Shown here: positions 46,991 through 59,714 of the stretch, piece after piece | How positions within the stretch are numbered: the first letter of the stretch is position 1 | Layout of the letters: each line of letters starts with the position of its first letter | From: Cyclospora cayetanensis | Taxonomy: Eukaryota > Apicomplexa > Conoidasida > Eucoccidiorida > Eimeriidae | Assembly: GCF_002999335.1 (NCBI RefSeq) | Contig: NW_020312108.1 | Location: 26,709 to 90,708, forward strand | Direction of reading: 5' to 3' | DNA length: 64,000 bases | Position numbers and translations under genes: made by a program | The notes under the pieces: generated by a model | Databases searched by the model: none | What the model saw: only the letters and a program-made list of their open reading frames with translations | What the model was told of the DNA's origin: nothing

Positions 46991-49005
46991 AAAAGTAAAA
47001 GTAAATAGTTGCTCACGTAACTAAACATTGAGTGTAAAGTGGATCTGCACTTCGAGGAAGATGTGAGAAGCACAATCTGCCTATTCATTCGCTAGTGCAG
47101 TCCCTGGGACTCAGTTTGCTTACAGGTGGCAGAATGAAAGGAAATGCAAGTTAAGCGCGGCTAAATGATTGTTTGCTTCGGAATTCAGCCCTATCAGCAA
47201 GAACCCCAGCCTCTATGCTTGAGCCCTTGCACCACGACGTAATCCTAGCGTGCCACTCAGTGAGAACCGAGTGGAAGGCCCGCATGCGGCCATAGCTGCT
47301 CGCCATGAAGAAGAGTCTGCCAGCAAGCGCTCGGAAAAAGCAAACTTTTCTATAATTAACAACGCTAATTCCATATGTGGTGAGCGTGGTAGAGTCAGTG
47401 CATAAACAAGGAAAGGCAGACTCTTCCCACAGGCGGCCCGGCAGGAAACTACGAAAAGAGGACGCTCAACGTGCACTCATCTTGCTGGCTGTGCGACTGC
47501 TTTTTATCATGCAGCCCAATCGAGCTTGCTACTAAGAGAACTCAGGAGTGAACAAGACTCAAGGGGGGGGGTTGGCGGCTGTGCGGAATGAAAACGAGCT
47601 GCCAGCAGGCTGGCCATCGGCTGGTCGGCCACCGCACTCTAATGAGTTGCTCGCTATGTCAGTTCCAGGCTGTATTCCACGTTACTGAAAGCCGCCATAG
47701 CATGAAGAGGTGATTGAGCCGTAGGGAGACGATCCTATCTGAAGACGCAAAGTGCAAAAATAGGCCTCGCTCTTGGGCAATGCCTGCCGGAGGTCCCGAA
47801 AAAGGACAGAGGTGGCGCAAGTGCGTCAACCTTAAGCCCCTGAACACGATTTTTTTTTAAAAATATAAATTTTCATGCGTCAGAACTGCGAAATACTTGG
47901 CAAACTACACAGATTAACATCTACTCGACACGTAGCTTCACAAACTCCTTACAGATCCTCATTTACCGTAATGACGGGCACCAAACAGTATTTCACGCTC
48001 ACAAGAGTGTAGTATACATTTATGCTGTTTGGACTTGTCGGTTCCTCAGCTTAGTCAAATCGGTAAGTCAAACCAGAATTAATGTTTACCTCTCAATGAG
48101 GAGCGAGTGACTGTCCACATGTACGAGGTTCGTAGCGTTTAGAAGAAGTGTTCAAGGGGACCAATAGCAGCTACGGCGTGCCCTTGAGCTGGGGCAGAAC
48201 AGACTGTGTTGAGTTGGCATGTCCTCATTTCATTCTACGAGAACAGTTCCAGGAATTCCACGTTTTGGCCGCAGAAAATGGGCCAGATCCGGAAAAAGAT
48301 TGGAGCAGTCAAGGCGTGGCCTTGACCTGTGTGCACTCGCAAGGACGTTGTAAGGTTCCATGAGCTTGCATCTTAGAGACGAAATCTCATTACTGGTGAA
48401 CTTCTGAGCTGCTTTCTCCTTGACTCATTTTCAGGAAACGTAGTGTACGACCTGTATAGAGAAGGCTGATGCCGCAGCATCTGCCTTACAAACCTTCAGG
48501 TACTTGCACTGCAGTATTATGAGCTTCATTTCCTCCAAGCTGGTGACGGAATAATACCGGGGTAGGCGCGATTCTAGTCCAACACGCTGCGAGCTCTCTG
48601 AAGCACCAAAGTAATGCTTGCTGCTCTCGCCGCTTCGTCGCGAGCAGCGGTGTCCAGCGCACAGATCGGGATTCTATGCGAAATAACTAACAAAAAATGT
48701 GCAGGCTTACTTTTATCATCTAAACAAGCCATTAAGAATAATAATATTTATCGTAGGTTGTTTGAAGTAAACTTTCAAAAAGTTTGCTTCAAGCTTACAT
48801 AATTCACTCGAAAGTCGTACTGTGAAGGCGTCCATGCCAGCGAATCAATCTGGGGCTACCAAGTATATTACTGACGCGCTTCAGCGACGCTACATTGGTT
48901 TATGATTATGTAGCGCGGCCACTTTTGTCTGTTACTATGCACACTGCGAAGAAAAAGCTCTCTCAGTCTTTGTGGTGACCTGAGTTGCGTCCTGCAGCAG
49001 AGGCG
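46991..49005. other. gene-poor stretch
   Basis: No gene recognised. The small frame at 48148-48363 has no motif I know. Some of it may be further retroelement DNA. Confidence 0.35.
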
Positions 49006-49290
49006 TATGAGGTGTCATGCCCGTTTTGTCAGCTTCTGGAGCCAAAAAAACTCTTCTAAGTCGGGCATTTGCAAACCATTCCATTTAGTCAAAAAATTTG
49101 GACTGACTAAGGATGGACTTTATGATTTAGTTGCCGGATGTCAGGGGTCACGACAGCATCTAGGTTGGTCGACAGACTTAGCAAATACGCCCATTCCATT
49201 CCTTGGTTCAGCTCTGCTACGGCCGGGAAAGCCGCTCAATCATTTTTGCCACTTGTAGCCCTCATGATTCCTCAGCAGTATCATAACGAC
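49006..49290 (+). pseudogene. decayed integrase N-terminal fragment
   Basis: The plus frame contains KSGICKPFHLVKKFGLT, then LYDLVAGCQGSRQHL. It aligns with GICKAFGLFKVLNL...IVMLPGVKGHD from the minus-strand integrase at 40.0 kb, so both derive from the same element family. The frame then ends in stops. Confidence 0.55.
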
Positions 49291-51468
49291 ATAGTGATTT
49301 GAACTTTCTTCGGGTGTTCTCGCATAACTTGGACCCGCCTTAAACACTGACCATACGTCGCCACTGCAAGCCATTCTAGGGTATATTGGCAGAAAGAGCA
49401 CATCAACAACACTTTTTTGTAGTATTGGAAAAAGGCCCTTTATGCTCCACAGAATCTCAAGTTGAAGGTGCCACAGAGCGATTCCTGGCTTCCTGAAGAA
49501 GTTTCAAAGTCCTCCAGATTACTCGCGGAGCTTGTCGCGCAAGCAGTGTACTTTGTAAAGGTAAAGCCTTTGCAATAAGCGATTGAAGTGATGGATTCTA
49601 GGATTTTGAGCGTCGATGACGCACTAGAGGGAGGTAAAAGTGTTCTGGTGTGGGAAACGCCAGCATCAGTTTAAAGGCTTTTAGTTGCCGCATTCGTTGC
49701 CTACGAAGGTTTCCGTGGCTATGAATGGCTAGCAACACTTGCTGACATGAATTGTAATATTTGCATTTCTTAGTGGCTGCCCTTCCCTAGCACATGATCG
49801 GCTTGAATTAGCAATCTTCATCTGTGTAGCGCTTGAAAAAGTGTCGATTACTATTGTTCAGATGCTCTCTACACTCAGATATTCGCGCGGCCACTCTCAT
49901 ATATACTCTCCCTACAGTATTCTATCTGCTTTCTCTAGGAATAACAAGTTAGTTCTACTGTGCGCGCAGGCTGTATTTGCATGCAAACATTGCTCTGTGC
50001 CGCGCTAGAGCCATGCTGAACGCATGTGGACCTGACGTAGAGGCACAGAGCATGATGATGTTTGTTTCGAAATGATGGAGGTAAAAGTAGCGAGCACTTT
50101 ATCTTATACTAAATCGGTTGTAGTACGCTAAGACCTAGGAAGGTGTGACTATTTGGTATGGCTTTCGGTGTATTTCATTTATTGCAGAATGCTGTAGGAT
50201 GGATGTCAGAAGGCGCAGTGTCATGTGGGTGAGCTCTAGATGCGACATGCAACTAGGTGTAAAAGTTCGAAGTGTTTAGATGGTGTAGGCATGCACATCG
50301 TTGCTGTCCGCCACCTCTCATGTTAGAGCGCTGAGGGCTACGTGCAGGCGAACAGGGGGGTTCTTCACAGAACACATTTGAACTCGGTGAAACCTTCGAT
50401 ATAATTCAGAGTGGCGAGTGTTTGTGCGGGGACCGTGAATAGCTTGTTACATTCTCGTCCATCGCCCCTAGAGATTTTGACATCAGGGGAAAAGGGCAAC
50501 GTGGATGCGCGTCGCTGCACCGTGTATGGCCGCTAATCGCTTACAGCTAGATGCAGATCGCATTAAGCCCACGCACACACAACACCGCATCTTCTCGTAA
50601 CGAGCTAAAAGTAGTCAGCAATAATAAGAGATACGAATCGACAAATAATCTAATCATTTCTATATTGAACCCTTGTACAACTATGTGTGGATAGAAGTGT
50701 AAAATAGTCCTTCAAACCACTACAGAAAGTGTCAAAGTGCAGCCTAGCCTGATACAAGGGTCGGTAAATGCACCGTAGCCCTCTTTCTCCCAATATTCCG
50801 GAAGTTCGAGGGGAGAGGACTAGGAGAGAGGGGGGAGCTTCTATAGAAGAACGCTCCGTATATCACACTTAAGTATCGCAGAGCCAAATCACTGTGCAAA
50901 ATAAGACGAGCAGCATGCCTAACTCAACAATTGTCTACTAATTCTTAATAGGAGTACAGTCAGCTTAGTAGCAAATGTATAAGTAGAGCTGAGCTCGCCG
51001 CAACAATGCAAAAGCCAGAGATGGCACAATGAAGTGACCGTGACAAGTGGGGTTGAGGCAACTTTCCGCTGGATTTTTTGGTCTATCCATTGCGGGGTTT
51101 TGCCGTAAGTGAAGTCTGCGGAAGATGAAGGAGGCCTAAACAACCCACCATCGTGAAGGCATATTTTTACTTTACAGTTGTTCTTTGCTTCCAGCCCAGT
51201 AGAGGAGGCAGGCAGTAGATAAAGAGACCGCTAATCCACACGTGTAGGCAAGCAATTACTGCACTATCACTAGTTTTGTGTATAAAACTTCAATTTAAGC
51301 AACAATTAGTGAGTGGGAAGAGAGGCTACTGTATGTTACAGTGTGGCTTCTGCGTCTGCATGTGACTAGAAGTCAGCAGGACGTCTGGCGGGTACGCATG
51401 CACCCCCGAAAACCCTGCTGCAGTTCCTTTTCATTTTGTTTGCTTCTCAAATCTGTTTACAAGTGAAG
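49291..51468. other. gene-poor stretch and eIF2-beta upstream region
   Basis: No gene recognised. A sequence with GATGCAGATCGCATTAAGCC at about 50550 resembles the dispersed short repeat in inverted orientation. The last 150 bases before 51469 should include the eIF2-beta promoter and leader. Confidence 0.4.
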
Positions 51469-53921
51469 ATGGCAGCAGCTGAGGCTATAGAGAAGAGGGA
51501 GGACGCGGGGCCCCCCTCCCCTGACACCCCTCCGCCCACGGAGGTAGGCTTTGCACAACCCAAGAGTCCTCATGCCCCCCAATACCCACAGTACATATGT
51601 TAGGTGCTTCTGAAGGGGCTATAGGGTGTCGGCGGCCTTGCTGGCATGCACCCAACCTTTCCAATGCTTGAAACCTGGCTTGCATAGCGTACTTCTTGGT
51701 TCTTGAAATGCGAGGCTGAGCATGACTCGACGGGTTCTTGTTTCTTGTTCTCTCACTTGCATGTCTGTTACTGTTGGGAGTGTGATTGTTGTTGCTCCCT
51801 ACCTTTGCCTTTTCGCAGTGCTATGATGCTTTTCTCTTGGTGTACCATAAGGGTGAAACTGTAGCGCAGAATGGGTTCATACATACCATGGCCTAGTACA
51901 CGTGTTTTGTCTGGAACAACAAACCTGTGTAAACTCTGTCTGGTCTGCGGCTGTGGTTCGTTGTAGCAGCCCGCATCACAGCAGGCCTTTGACTTCGGTG
52001 AGCGGCGTAAGAAGAAGAAGGAAAAGAAGCCTGAAGACCACGGTATGTGCCACGGAGCAAATGCACGCACGCCGACACAAGGACGGATAACTCGGTGTTT
52101 TTGTCTTCTGTATGCGATGAAGGGGAATACAAGCCGTCCCTTATGCTGGTTCGGGGGTTCCTTGGGTGGCCATTGGTCCTAATGATCTTCTTGTGCTTCC
52201 TTCATTCCACCGTATATTTGTACTTACTTCTCCTTTACTGCCCCACGGCGTTTTGCGCCTGGGGTATGCATGTAACTTGTGTCGCATTCGCATCATGGAA
52301 ATCCGCTTGAACGGCAAGCAGTACTGTTGCTGCGATTTGCAGCGATGTTCAGCCACTGTAGCAGCACACGTAGCACAAGGGACGATATAGCGAATGTAAT
52401 ACTCGCAGTCGCTGGTGTAACAGCAGCAACAGTTGGGGCATGAGCAACGGTTACGGGAGGAGCACCAAGATGTTTCCTGCTGTTTGCGTTTTGTGCTGCT
52501 GCAGATGACGGTTCTTCTCAGCCTTTTGTGGACGGATCCGGTCAGGTTTTTGTCCGGGGGCACGTCTACACCTACGAAGAGGTGAGCAGCTACTTCTACA
52601 CTTCAGCATGGAATTAACTGCCCAGCAGGTCTCCGGTGTGTTCTGGCGAGAGAGTATGCAGTCACTCGCAGAGAATCGGTCCAGATGTGGTGTCTCCCGG
52701 CCGGCATGCCCGCGTTTCTAATGGATTTTGTGTGTATATGTTGTATACTCCTTCCGCACCTTTGCCATCGTCCATTTGCTCGGTATTGGCACTTGAGGCT
52801 CGCCAACTTTGCCGCAGATGCTGACCAGAATTCAGGAGTTGATCGTGAAGAACAACCCGGACTTGGCGGGATCCAAGCGTTACACAATCAAACCCCCGCA
52901 GGTCGTCCGCGTAGGCTCCAAAAAGGTGCGTCAAAAGGCGTGCGTGCACAGCGGCGGGATCATCTGCAGTGGGATCGGTTACGATTGGGCTTAGTCTTGC
53001 CTTCTAGAACAGGGAGGGATGTACCTGGTTTCACTGCGTCTCCATGCGGAAACAGCTTTTTTGACTTTTTCGGATTCAGGCGGTTACGCCTGGACTGTGT
53101 GAATGTCATCTCATTCTTGCTGGGCTCTCGACTGTTTTCAGGTTGCTTGGATAAACTTCAAGGATATTTGCGGCATCATGCACAGGCCGAGCGAGCACGT
53201 GCTGCAGTTTGTTTTGGCAGAGCTCGGTACGGTTTGGGGGCCTGGATTTTTGGGCCCTGTGTTGCTGCTTCTCCTCCACCCAGACGTGTTTCCCCACATT
53301 TTGTGTGCTGCCTGCGTATACACGCAACCGCGCTCTGCGTGGCTGCCTCTGCACTTCGACGTCGCTGCCTCTGGGTGCGCCATCTCCACTGTGCGTTTCC
53401 AGGAACTGAGGGGTCCATAGCGGGGGATGGTCAGTTGGTGTTGAAGGGAAAATACGGCCCGAAGCACATTGAGGCGCTTCTCAGGAAATACATCAGTAAG
53501 TCGGCTAAAAGGAGACCAAGGGGTCACCCTTGATAGGGGCTTCTGCCGGCGGAACGGCGGTTGGGGGGAGGGGGGGGGTGCTGGTGCTTGTTTGGTTGTG
53601 CGTGTTTGTAGCACGCGCCAGAGCGTCCTCCCTGCCTAGCGCGCATTTTCGTTCATGCAGGAACGCTAGGGGTATAGCGCTGCCCGTCTCTTCTTAGATC
53701 ATGCTCGTCTTCTGTGCGGTCTTCGTGTTTGCATACTTGCAGCGGAGTATGTAACGTGTCAAATGTGCAAGTCCCCAAACACCACCATGACACGCGACTC
53801 CCGCACGCGTCTGTGGCATCAGGCTTGCAGTGCCTGCGGCGCGAATCGCTCTGTCACAACCATCAAGTCTGGCTTCCACGCAGTTGGCAAGGGAGAACGC
53901 CGCAAGGCCAAGCTCGGCTAA
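51469..53921 (+). CDS. translation initiation factor eIF2 subunit beta
   Basis: Seven exons, 225 aa: 51469-51543, 51982-52042, 52505-52581, 52818-52925, 53142-53226, 53403-53495, 53743-53921, all with GT-AG ends and matching phases. Exon 2 carries one lysine block (ERRKKKKEKKPED). Exons 4-6 carry the conserved core (RYTIKPPQVVRVGSKK, VAWINFKDICGIMHRP, VLKGKYGPKHIEALLRKYI). Exon 7 is the C4 zinc ribbon (TCQMCKSPN ... ACSACGANRSV) with the TTIKSGFHA end. In eIF2 the beta subunit contacts eIF5, eIF2B and the start-codon scanning machinery. Identification is firm. At 225 aa it is shorter than the human protein (about 333 aa), and only one of the usual three lysine blocks is present, so either the N-terminus is truly short or an upstream exon was missed. 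Confidence 0.93.
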
Positions 53922-54649
53922 AGGCACCTTAAAGTTTCAAGTGTGCTTGGATGCCTGGCGGGGGTCGGAGGAGCTGTATATGCGCAGATGCCCCCAAAAC
54001 GCGACCCTCCGGCCCCCGAGAGGCATTGTCAATCACGACGGACTTTGGGGCTCTTTTGAGATTAGCTGGGATATGGGGTGACTGCCAGGCACGGGACAGC
54101 GATTGAGGCTGTTTCTGGGTCCTTTCAGGGAAGGCTCACTGGGGGCAGAAGGCAGAGCAGAGAGGAGGGTGAGCAGACTGCTACCTACCAAGCAGGTGGC
54201 ATGGGGGCTAAAAGTTTACACAAGGCAAGCAGCCACATGACTTGCTGCCTGGACTAACTGATGCAGGGTTTTAAGGACTCCACATGGAGACCAGAGAAAA
54301 GAGGAGGCGACGCGGGAGACCTGCATCGCTTTTCATCTCGTTTTTCCTGGCATGTTCCTTATTACCGCATTAAATTGGCGACGCCTCGTTTTGCTCTTGC
54401 GTTTATAGATATGCACTTTTGTAAGTGGGTAAAGTTATAACGCTGTTAGTAGGCGCAACGCCGTACACCACCATGGTCTCCTACTTGCAGATTGGCGACT
54501 ATTATCGATATATTGGGAGCCCATTGCAGCTGCCTCAGGTGCACAGGCTATTTACTCATAGGGGCATGCACTTGTGCACGAATGGAACTGAGCACACATG
54601 TATGTGAACAAGGTGAGGGAATATAATGCAGATAGGAAGCGGCCGCCCT
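53922..54649. other. intergenic
   Basis: Downstream of eIF2-beta. Nothing is clearly recognised; a frame starting near 54264 (MQGFKDSTW) is short and unsupported. Confidence 0.35.
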
Positions 54650-55830
54650 TCTCTTCAAGGATGAGGCACGCGCATTTTTCATGGAAGTGGAGGCTTTCAA
54701 GGCTACTCAGCGACTTGGCAGCTGGGCGCACATTAGGGCACGACCATCCTACGTTTCGAATTGGAATCCATGCCCCCCAAACCCAACTGGCCCCTTCCGC
54801 CAATGAGTAACGCAGCCCGCCTCGGTGCTGGCAGGGCCTGACCACCGGCCTCTCAGAAGAAGCTGTGATTAGAGAACTTAGGTCTGCAGACGTCAAGGCA
54901 GTCGCCGCTGCCGTTGCTGTGCTCATGTCGGCCAGCCGAGTTTGTTGCTCAACACTCAAGGAGTCCCTCTTTCTCTGATCTCCGGCATTCGTTTTGCGCT
55001 GTGTGCCTCAAAATCGACCTTTGCTGCGTGGTGAAAAGCCATCCACAGCCCCCTCTCCAGCATTCTTCTTTCCTGAGTTTTCTCTACATCGTACGTCCTT
55101 CGAGCACTAGCGCTGCATTCGCCGCCCTAGGCTTTTTGCATTCGCTTCTTCTTGAATCGGCCTTCACGTTGGCAGTGACCCCCATAGATCTACCCCGGAG
55201 TGTGCTGCTGGCTCCCGCGCATCTCTCAAAAGGCGTACTGAATTTTTCCCATTAAGATTTCTTTTTGTGCTCTGCAAACATCTGAGGGAATGAGCGAGGA
55301 GAGCAATCCCACGGCCCTCCCACAATGCGGACGCGTAGACTCACTGAACACCCCTACTTTGTGATGCGAACGTAAAGTGCTCAAGCCATGGCTCTAGGAA
55401 ACGCACTGAGCAATTGAATAAGGCAACCATGAGTATCAGCTGTGGTGCGGCAGCTGCTGCAGTGGGTGAAATGCTTGACATCACCGTCTTACAGCACTGC
55501 TACATCATCAGCTGCCGTGGCACGAGTGAACAAAAAGAATAATTAGTTGCTCTAATAAACGGTAGGCCGCCTATACGAGTCGTGGGGCCGTGCCTAGGCA
55601 CGTCTATGTAAACTAACTGTTCTAATGGCCTGACTTCTGCTGCTGCTGGCTGCTGTAGGGGGCAGGCGCAGCAGCTGATTTACAGGCTTGTACAAACTGC
55701 CTGCCGTTTGAATGTACACAAGCGCGATGGCATGGAAAGGCTGACTGCGGAGCTCGCCGCCCCCGAGCTAAAAGGAAGAAAAGCTAACATTACGATGCCC
55801 AAGAACCCCATTAATGGAAGCCCTTAAGGC
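54650..55830 (+). other. possible exons of an unidentified gene
   Basis: Three blocks look coding on plus. (1) After TCTCTTCAAG at about 54659, the frame DEARAFFMEVEAFKATQRLG. (2) After GCTGGCAG at about 54836, the frame GLSEEAVIRELRSADVKAVA continuing AAAVAVLMSASR, with a GTTTGT donor. (3) After GGGGGCAG at about 55665, the frame AQQLIYRLVQTACRLNVHKR continuing to a stop near 55826. Blocks 2 and 3 join in phase 0 and are helical. Block 2 faintly recalls the helical N-terminal half of COMM-domain proteins (a DVKA...A...FILSSA pattern), but no COMM domain was found. Start and full structure are unknown. An opposite-strand frame (54552-54959) is judged a shadow. Confidence 0.25.
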
Positions 55831-57384
55831 CTCCAAGAACAATGTATTTCGTGAATGATTCTGCGAAAAAATGTGCAAGAATGCATTCTTATTAGGTGAT
55901 GCAAGACAAGGAAGGTGAGCACGAGCAAGCTGGAAGAACTAAGGGGCTGGAGGAGTAGCAGACACCCGTGAGGATAATGAGCAATGACGGGGGATACTAC
56001 AGCGTTTGGAAAGAGATGTATATAGGTGTGTTAGTAGATGATCGCCTTAAGTAATGGACGGAACGGACAAAACGACGGGAAACCGCTGCTCGACAAACAG
56101 AGTACGGGGCCGACTGGACAAAAAAAGAAAAGACATAGGTCTTGCCATGAACGCGTCTTATATGTACAGAAGCGCAATCAAAACTCGGACCCCCAGAGAA
56201 TTCACGGCAACTAAAAAAGAAGCGCATATGAGTTTCATCCGACAGAAATGGCTTAGCTGCGGTGTGCTGTTAAGTGTTGTTGCTGAAGGGAAGCCGATCC
56301 GCGATTATCAAATACGAACGAATGACAATCTTAGCATCTGATGAATAGCATCAGGACAGAATAAGCAGAAAATTTGTGTTTTGTTGTTGCGTTCAGGTTT
56401 TTTTTTTAAAGCATCGGACAAAGAACGCGGCCCAGGGGAGCCGGACGCCCTACGGTAGCTGCATGGGTGTTTACACTTGTGACTCAACCGCTTGGGACTG
56501 GAATATTGTGCAAATTTACGGCGACCAGCTTAATTCCTTCCGCTCATGGGCCCTTGTGCACCTTATGAATCATATTGGAGTGGCCAAAGGCGTGGACACA
56601 GACAGGCAGCGACGGGTGACTGTGTGAGGGCATGATGAAGTGCATGGTTTTTCACTTGGGCATGCATATTCCTAAGTAGCCTGACTCTCGTGCCCAAAAG
56701 GGATATTGTTTGTCATTTATATCCGTCTTTCCGCTTGGGCATCAGCCATAAAATCGGCCGCTGGGGAGGAGCCGTAGGCAGTAGTCCGGTGCTCCGTTGT
56801 TTTCCCCCTTCGTAGTTCTACTTATCTCGTGATCTTCCAGCAACCGTGACACACGAAAACAACTCAGAAGAGCAGCAGGACAAGCCTCTTCCGCTTCGTA
56901 GGCCCTCTTCTTGCCTTCCTCTGTTCTGCAGAGAAGTATTATAAGATTGACAAACCTGCTCAAGCGAGGGGCATACATTTATCGCATTCCACCTGAGTCA
57001 AAGCATCCATATGCCTTCAAGTCCACATTGCTGGCAGGGCTAAATGCGCCGCCCTCTCTGACCACCCTTGTCTCCCCGCTTCCTTTCTTCCGAAGAAGGG
57101 TCCGGCCCCGCGCGAGGGAACATAAGTGGCACAGGAGGGCTCAATTCTTTTATTTTTCCTCCTTGAGGCGTCTGTCTGCCATTTTTTGGGACGCCCCCAT
57201 TTTCTGCGCATATTTGTATATATATGCAACCCCCCGCGGTGACGAAACAAGTGGGCCTCAGACAGGAGCCTACAGCGAGAAAGAGGAGGAGTGGATACAT
57301 ATTTTTATACAGGAGTATAGAGCAAGGGAGAAGGGAGGAGATATCTAGTGGGGGCGGAATTTAGAGAGAGAGTTCCTGTGCGCA
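55831..57384. other. upstream region of the Rab5 gene
   Basis: No gene recognised with confidence. The frame 56911-57348 contains a TATATATGCAA stretch near 57218 and is more likely promoter and 5' leader of the Rab gene than protein coding. Confidence 0.4.
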
Positions 57385-58170
57385 ATGTCTTTCGGTTACA
57401 TTGCCTCCTCTCCGTGGGGCGGCAATGCGGCTGCCTCATCGTCTCCGTCGCAGTTGCCGTCTTCCTCCTCGTCCTCCTCCTCTTCTTCATCTTCCTCTTC
57501 GTCGTCGTCCACGTCTCTTAGCCGTTCTGGCTCCGCTGCCGCAGGCCCTTCCAGGGCACAGAGTTACAAGACGGTGTTGCTGGGAGATGCCTCCGTCGGC
57601 AAGTCTAGTCTTGTGATTCGTTTCGTGAAAAACACCTTTTCGGATGCTATGGAAACGACCATAGGGGCCGCTTTCTTTGCGCAGACGATCGAAGTGGATG
57701 GATCGCCTGTGAAGTTTGAGATATGGGACACGGCGGGACAGGAGCGGTTCTCTTCGTTAGCCCCCATGTATTACCGGGGCGCTGCTGCTGCAGTTGTGGT
57801 GTACGACCAGACAAGCGTCACTTCATTTGAGAGGGCGCAGATGTGGGTGCAGCAATTGCAACTGAGTGGCAATCCGGCGATTGTCATCGCCCTGGCGGCC
57901 AACAAGACGGACATACCCAACAGGCAAGTAGATCCCGCTGTAGCCAAACAGTATGCAGAAGAAAACGGCTTGCTGTTTGTAGAAACATCGGCAAGGACTG
58001 GCCAGAATGTACAGCAGCTTTTCCAGATGATTGCAAGGAGGCTCCCAGAGACAAAGCCCGGTGGGGCCGCGCTCGGAGGGGTGCAGACCGTTAAGCTCAC
58101 GGCGGACGACGCCCTCCTCAACAAGTCTACTTCCCTTTCTGGCCGCATGGGTTGTTGCAGCTCATCGTGA
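57385..58170 (+). CDS. Rab5-type small GTPase
   Basis: Intronless, 261 aa from ATG at 57385. Residues 1-60 are a Ser-rich extension (polyserine at 57450-57510). The GTPase core starts at YKTVLLG: P-loop GDASVGKS at 67-74, switch I TTIGAAFF, switch [11 protein letters not shown] near 114-122, base-binding NKTD and ETSAR later. [20 protein letters not shown] and the [10 protein letters not shown] stretch are diagnostic of Rab5. The C-terminus GCCSSS has a CC pair for geranylgeranylation, so it resembles the prenylated Rab5A/C forms rather than the N-myristoylated Rab5B of apicomplexans. In coccidia, Rab5A and Rab5C act in traffic from the Golgi to rhoptries and micronemes. Class is certain; A versus C is not resolved. 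Confidence 0.93.
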   Translation: MSFGYIASSPWGGNAAASSSPSQLPSSSSSSSSSSSSSSSSSTSLSRSGSAAAGPSRAQSYKTVLLGDASVGKSSLVIRFVKNTFSDAMETTIGAAFFAQTIEVDGSPVKFEIWDTAGQERFSSLAPMYYRGAAAAVVVYDQTSVTSFERAQMWVQQLQLSGNPAIVIALAANKTDIPNRQVDPAVAKQYAEENGLLFVETSARTGQNVQQLFQMIARRLPETKPGGAALGGVQTVKLTADDALLNKSTSLSGRMGCCSSS

Positions 58171-59714
58171 GCTCAGCCGGAGGAGCTTCAAGCAGGCCTA
58201 CAGGGAAGCTCAAAGGGTTTGTGTGGACGGAGAAGAGTGGCTTGCTGGGGTTGCAGCGGCGGTCTGCGCTGGATGGGCGTGGGGGGATGGGTGGGAAATA
58301 GAGTAAAAAGCAGCAAGGCGGGCGCATGAAAGGCATGGCTACGAGTAATGCTGCATCTAACGCCAACAAAGCCAAAAAGGGCCGAGGTGGCCCTTTGATG
58401 CGTTAGCGGAGGCTTCCTGTGGCCCTAGGTTTCAGTCTTAGGGAGAGTAGCCAAGGAGCCGTGGAAACCTTTGTTTACATATGAGGGCCGTTAAGGAACC
58501 GTGGATTGTGCACTACCGGTGGCTGAGCCTATAGGTTCGCTAGGAGCCTCTGACTTGGAGAGCTGAAAAAGGGTAGAGTGCCCTTGTATGCTGCCGGGCA
58601 TTGGGGGCACCCTTGTCCGCCTTTTGTGTTTTTGCAGAAGGGTTAGCCTTGTATCGCCAAAGAAACAGTCAAAAATGTAAATTTGGTGAATGATCGTTGG
58701 AAGGTTTGTCTCATGGGGAACCATGGACACCCGCGACCGCAGTCTCTTTGGAGTTACGGGCATCTTTGATAAGGCATTTGCTTTGCTGCACGAATAGACA
58801 ACATGTACACGAGCGAAGAAAAGACCGACACTGAGGGTATACCACTTAATAGGGTATTTGCGTGTATGCAGCCACGCAGGCACACTTCGGACTACCTGTG
58901 TATCGATTCAATCGTGCAAATCGATGTAATACCTAGATTTTTATCATGTGCAGATACGCAGATGCCTAAATTTGCTGCCTGTACATGTACGCATGCACAT
59001 TTCTTTGCATGCCAATGTGCAGATGCATAGTGCTGTTTCCTGTGGATGCCAAGACCAGCAAAGAACAATACTTATGAAAGCATCAACACGTGCATGACCA
59101 CGAACTGCACTGTACACCTTCGGTACAGTACGCATTGGAAGTAGTCTGATGATGCATTTCATGCATCATGTGGAGTGGTCGGCGTGCAATATATGTCAAA
59201 ACAATTTCTTGCTTTTAACTGATGAAATTTCACAACGTCCACACGTGAACTGTGTCTCCAGGCCTTTTAATATAACTGAACCCCCATTGTGTGGCGTGAG
59301 AGGGTCTTCTGGGGATCCCCAGGCATGGCCACTTGTACTATTCCTTGCATTTAGAGAAATTGTCTGCTTTACCAGTGGGGTATCCAGCACCACCCTTAGA
59401 TACATTGCTCCCGTCATCTATGACATTGATGTTTTGCGGCTCTGTTTGCTGTTTATAGCCTGCCAAAAGTGGGCAAGGCCGCAATCTTTCCCGTGTACGG
59501 ATTTGCAAAATTGAAAGGCGGTAAATACTGCAGGTTCCTGACTGCGGGTGCCTGCGCCTGCTGGTGTTTCCTCCTTGTGCATGGACCTGCAAGGGAACGT
59601 CTGCTTTTTGTGCTGTTGGCCTGAGATGCCGCCACGGCGCGCTCTACAGGAAAGCGACTCGAATTGCACTGGGCGTCTGCGTCCCTCACCCCTTGGCCTG
59701 CCCGCTGCCCTTCG
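58171..59714. other. intergenic between convergent genes
   Basis: Lies between the Rab5-type gene (+) and the RCC1-repeat gene (-) 3' ends. It holds an exact inverted repeat ATGATGCAT-ttc-ATGCATCAT at 59149-59169. No gene is recognised. Confidence 0.45.

Noticed and set aside
53106..53614. Minus-strand frames over eIF2-beta
   Set aside because: They overlap exons and introns of a firmly identified plus-strand gene and have no domain.
54552..54959. Minus frame of 135 aa beginning MSVEQQTRLADMSTATAA
   Set aside because: Antisense of a more protein-like plus frame; composition changes abruptly and no motif is seen.
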